Part shown: positions 4,751-7,509 of the stretch, one piece after another
Position numbering within the stretch: the first letter of the stretch is position 1
Layout: every line of letters begins with the position of its first letter
NCBI GenBank assembly: GCA_021781695.1
Contig: JAJXWG010000078.1
Span: 1-7,509 of the forward strand
Reading direction: 5' to 3'
DNA length: 7,509 nucleotides
Source: Pseudomonadota bacterium
Lineage (GTDB): Bacteria > Pseudomonadota > Gammaproteobacteria > Burkholderiales > Gallionellaceae
Program-made: the position numbers and the translations under genes
The notes under the pieces: generated by a model
Seen by the model: only the letters and a program-made list of their open reading frames with translations
The model's database searches: none
What the model was told of the DNA's origin: nothing

Positions 4751-6385
4751 ATGACGACACATCCCCTGTCAGCGACCAGTTCATGGTTTGCAAAAGAACG
4801 TACCATTGCCAACGCGAGCTTCAATCGCTGGCTGGTTCCTCCCGCAGCGCTCGCGATACATCTTTGCATAGGCATGGCCTATGGCTTTTCCGTATTCTGG
4901 CTGCCGATGACCAGGCTTTTGGGCGATGCGCAGGCTACTTGTTCAGAACAGTCATGGATAGCAGAGCTCTTCACGACGCAATGCAACTGGACCGTGCCCA
5001 CAGTCAGCCTCACCTTCACGCTCTTCATCTTCATGCTCGGCGTGTCCGCAGCTCTTTGGGGCGGATGGCTCGAGCATGCCGGCCCGCGCAAATCGGGATT
5101 CATCGCGGCAGTCTGCTGGGGCGGCGGCATGGTGCTGGGCGGCGTGGGTGTGATGGTGCACCAGCTCTGGCTGGTCTGGTTGGGCTGTGGCATTTTGGGC
5201 GGGATCGGTCAGGGCCTGGGTTATATCACGCCGGTTTCCACGCTGATCAAATGGTTCCCGGATCGTCGGGGCATGGCGACCGGCATGGCCATCATGGGAT
5301 ATGGCGGCGGCGCGATGATAGGTGCGCCTATCGCAGTCGCACTGATGAAGCACTTCGGCGGCGCAGGGCAGGGTGTGGCATACACTTTGATCGCGATGGG
5401 ACTGCTCTACTTCGTCGTCATGACGCTGGGCGCATTCGGTTTCCGCATTTCCCCTGCAGGTTGGGTGCCTGAAGGCTGGTCGCCTGACGCAGGCCAATCC
5501 AGGGCCATGGTCACGAACAAGCATGTGCACCTTTCCCGCGTCTGGAAGACCCCGCAGTTCTGGCTGATCTGGTGCGTGCTTTGCCTCAACGTGAGCGCGG
5601 GCATAGGCGTGATCGGCATGGCGTCGCCCATGCTTCAGGACATCTTCGGCCCGCTCTTGGTCGGGGCATCAAACATCGAGTCCGTTACCGTTGAGCAAAA
5701 GGCAGCTATTGCTGCGGCGGCAGCGGGTCTCGTGGGCCTGATCAGCCTGTTCAACAGCCTGGGACGTTTCTTCTGGGCATCGGTGTCCGACTGGATAGGG
5801 CGCAAGAATACCTATTACACATTTTTCACACTGGGCATGTTGCTCTACTGCCTGATGCCGACACTGGGCCATATGGGTGCTGCCGGCCTTTTCGTGCTGG
5901 TGGTCTGCGTGATCCTGACCATGTATGGGGGCGGTTTTGCGACGGTGCCTGCCTATCTTGCGGATATCTTTGGCACACAGATGGTGGGCGCAATCCACGG
6001 CAGGCTGCTCACGGCCTGGTCAGCCGCAGGCATCATCGGCCCCGTGCTGATCGCCAACCTGCGCGAAGCGCAACTGCACGCGGGGGTGCCGAAGAATCTG
6101 GTCTATGACCACACCATGTACATACTCGCAGGGCTTTTGGTTGCAGGCTTTTTCTGCAACATGCTGATCAGGCCTGTGGATGCAAAGCACTTCATGACCG
6201 ATGTGGAACTGGCAGAGGAGCAGGCGCTGGCCCATCAGACCCGAGTCACGGCGAAGGATGCGATAACGGCCGCCAGGGGAAGTTTCGGCATCAGGGGGTT
6301 GCTTGCCTGGCTTGCCGTCGGCGTGCCGTTTCTGATCGGCGTGTGGATAGCTATAGGCAAGGCCATGGTGCTTTTCTCGCATTAG
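4751..6385 (+). CDS. Major facilitator transporter, oxalate/formate antiporter (OFA) type
   Basis: This is a 544-residue polytopic inner-membrane protein. Probable membrane helices lie near 28-50, 83-106, 115-135, 138-160, 176-198, 207-229, 269-290, 320-345, 354-373, 378-400, 417-437, 455-473, and an extra C-terminal one near 517-540. The OFA hallmark is GIGQGLGYITPVSTLIKWFP (151-170), followed by DRRGMATGMAIMGYGGG. A motif-A-like loop, SDWIGRK (346-352), lies after helix 8. The loop after helix 1 carries Cys64 and Cys78, which could form a periplasmic disulfide. The first 25 residues and the 474-516 segment are probably cytoplasmic. OFA proteins move small carboxylates such as oxalate, formate or lactate; the substrate here is not readable and no catabolic gene lies beside it. 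The ATG has AAAGGGA (4739-4745) 5 bases upstream. It is transcribed alone and converges on mutS. Confidence 0.88.
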   Translation: MTTHPLSATSSWFAKERTIANASFNRWLVPPAALAIHLCIGMAYGFSVFWLPMTRLLGDAQATCSEQSWIAELFTTQCNWTVPTVSLTFTLFIFMLGVSAALWGGWLEHAGPRKSGFIAAVCWGGGMVLGGVGVMVHQLWLVWLGCGILGGIGQGLGYITPVSTLIKWFPDRRGMATGMAIMGYGGGAMIGAPIAVALMKHFGGAGQGVAYTLIAMGLLYFVVMTLGAFGFRISPAGWVPEGWSPDAGQSRAMVTNKHVHLSRVWKTPQFWLIWCVLCLNVSAGIGVIGMASPMLQDIFGPLLVGASNIESVTVEQKAAIAAAAAGLVGLISLFNSLGRFFWASVSDWIGRKNTYYTFFTLGMLLYCLMPTLGHMGAAGLFVLVVCVILTMYGGGFATVPAYLADIFGTQMVGAIHGRLLTAWSAAGIIGPVLIANLREAQLHAGVPKNLVYDHTMYILAGLLVAGFFCNMLIRPVDAKHFMTDVELAEEQALAHQTRVTAKDAITAARGSFGIRGLLAWLAVGVPFLIGVWIAIGKAMVLFSH

Positions 6386-6403
6386 GCCCTGATGCAGCAA
6401 GGC
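6386..6403 (-). terminator. Weak hairpin filling the MFS/mutS gap
   Basis: GCCCTG (6386-6391) faces CAAGGC (6398-6403) around a 6-base loop. Read from the minus strand all six pairs form, one of them G-U; read from the plus strand one pair is mismatched. It sits exactly between the two convergent stop codons. No T-tract follows in either direction, so termination activity is uncertain. Confidence 0.2.
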
Positions 6404-6405
6404 GA

Positions 6406-7509
6406 TCACAGCAGTTCTTTAAGCTGGTAGAGTTTTTCCAGTGCGTCTTTGGGGCTCAGCTCATCGGGCTGGATGCTGCGCAAAGCGTCGAGCAGTGGAT
6501 GTTCTTCTGGCTCCTCGGAAATCCTTTGGTCGAAAAGATCACCCTGCGGGCTCATTGCGGCGCTGTTCTGTTCCAACAGACGCAGCTGTTTCTTGGCTGT
6601 CTTGATGACCTCCAGTGGCACACCTGCCAGGGCTGCGACCTGCAGACCGTAGCTTTGGCTGGCCGCCCCCTCGCTTACGGAATGCAGAAACACGATGCTG
6701 TGCTGATGCTCGATGGCGGAAAGGTGCACGTTGGCAAGCTTAGGGTATTGTTCCGAAAGCCTGGTCAGTTCAAAGTAATGTGTGGCGAACAGTGTATAGC
6801 TTCCATTTTTTTCCAGCAGATGGCAGGCGATCGCATGGGCCAATGCCAGGCCATCGAAAGTCGATGTGCCGCGTCCGATCTCGTCCACCAGCACCAGGCT
6901 TTTGTTTGTGGCGTTGTTGAGGATGTTGGCAGCCTCGGTCATCTCGACCATGAAGGTGGAGCGGCCGCTTGCCAGATCGTCGGATGCGCCGATGCGCGTG
7001 AATATCCGGTCGATCTCGCCCAGAATCGCAGTTTGAGCCGGGACGAAACAGCCGACATGGGAGAGCAGTGCGATGATCGCGACCTGGCGCATGTAGGTGG
7101 ATTTGCCGCCCATGTTGGGGCCGGTGATCAGCAGCATGCGGCGCTTGTCGTGAAGTTCGGTGTCGTTCGGCGTGAAGCGTTCAATCTGTGCCTCCACGAC
7201 CGGATGGCGGCCCTCTTCAATGCGTATCGTTTCGTCGTCTGAGAACTGCGGCGCGCAGAAATCGAGCGTTGCGGCGCGCTCACTGAAGGTAGAGAGCACA
7301 TCGAGTTCAGCGATGGCTGCTGCGATGCGTTGCAGTTCAGGCACGAAAGGAGAGAGATATTCGAGCAGCTGCTCATAGAGAAATTTTTCGCGAGCAAGTG
7401 CGCGCTCGTTGGCTGACAGGGCCTTGTCCTCGAAAGTTTTCAGTTCTGGTGTGATGTAGCGCTCGGCGTTTTTCAGTGTCTGGCGGCGGCGGTAGTCGTC
7501 CGGCACATG
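6406..7509 (-). CDS. mutS: DNA mismatch repair protein MutS, C-terminal part (5' end outside window)
   Basis: MutS recognises mismatches and starts repair with MutL. The gene runs off the window end; 367 residues of a protein usually about 850-880 long are present, covering the late clamp/lever region, the ATPase domain and the C-terminus. Counting from the proline-preceding valine at 7506, visible motifs are EGRHPVVE (98-105), Walker A TGPNMGGKSTYMRQ (128-141), DDLASGRSTFMVEMTEAANI (177-195 region), Walker B LVDEIGRGTST (206-216), ATHYFELT (241-248) and the helix-turn-helix region GAASQSYGLQVAALAGVP (280-297). Near the end QGDLF (321-325) is a canonical sliding-clamp-binding peptide, followed by the C-terminal oligomerisation helices ending LEKLYQLKELL. 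The frame is open past the window edge, so the GTG at 7506 is internal, not a start. No defect is seen. Confidence 0.97.
   Translation of the reverse strand, partial: HVPDDYRRRQTLKNAERYITPELKTFEDKALSANERALAREKFLYEQLLEYLSPFVPELQRIAAAIAELDVLSTFSERAATLDFCAPQFSDDETIRIEEGRHPVVEAQIERFTPNDTELHDKRRMLLITGPNMGGKSTYMRQVAIIALLSHVGCFVPAQTAILGEIDRIFTRIGASDDLASGRSTFMVEMTEAANILNNATNKSLVLVDEIGRGTSTFDGLALAHAIACHLLEKNGSYTLFATHYFELTRLSEQYPKLANVHLSAIEHQHSIVFLHSVSEGAASQSYGLQVAALAGVPLEVIKTAKKQLRLLEQNSAAMSPQGDLFDQRISEEPEEHPLLDALRSIQPDELSPKDALEKLYQLKELL

Noticed and set aside
4783..5472. A 229-codon open frame in another frame inside the transporter gene
   Set aside because: Its translation is rich in Arg, His and Gly, as expected from a shifted reading of a GC-rich membrane-protein gene, and the overlapping frame has clear OFA motifs.
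6343..7242. A 299-codon open frame on the plus strand opposite mutS
   Set aside because: It is antisense to strongly conserved MutS ATPase motifs, overlaps the end of the transporter gene, has no ribosome binding site worth noting, and its protein is cysteine- and glutamine-rich with no recognisable family. It is a coding shadow.

Overview
This window reads as chromosomal backbone of a betaproteobacterium, plausibly Nitrosomonadales and perhaps close to Gallionellaceae. The gene set is housekeeping (ArgG, YajQ, DJ-1/YajL, Hda, MutS), base composition is even and moderately GC-rich, and the ATTCCC...GGGAAT dispersed repeat resembles those common in betaproteobacterial genomes. The taxon is inferred from the look of the proteins, not from a search. 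I see no phage, insertion sequence, CRISPR array, tRNA or rRNA.

Layout: bases 1-2886 hold a tight plus-strand cluster. It runs from the 3' two-thirds of argG (cut by the window start) through ppnP, a YajQ-family gene, a DJ-1/YajL-like gene and a small membrane-anchored class I methyltransferase. Gaps are 1, 29, 18 and 1 base, so they are probably co-transcribed. This cluster meets, tail to tail with one base between stop codons, a minus-strand operon that reads hda, then a HAD-IB phosphatase-like gene, then a glutaredoxin-like gene (4442 down to 2888). Its genes overlap by 4 and 1 bases. The end of hda contains a REP-like repeat that is translated as a C-terminal tail.

Bases 4443-4750 are a gene-free divergent region with a perfect TATAAT, an 8-bp inverted repeat and a GNRA-type hairpin. 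It precedes a plus-strand major facilitator of the oxalate/formate antiporter (OFA) type (4751-6385). That gene converges, with 20 bases between stop codons, on the C-terminal half of mutS (minus strand, cut by the window end).

Functionally the window mixes arginine biosynthesis, nucleoside salvage, stress and nucleotide-binding proteins, control of replication initiation (Hda), organic-anion transport and mismatch repair. Hda and MutS both carry recognisable sliding-clamp-binding peptides. No clear undescribed multi-gene system is present. The points most worth a second look are the repeat-derived Hda tail, the membrane-anchored methyltransferase with a TTG start and a nine-A run, and the structured hda/MFS intergenic region.
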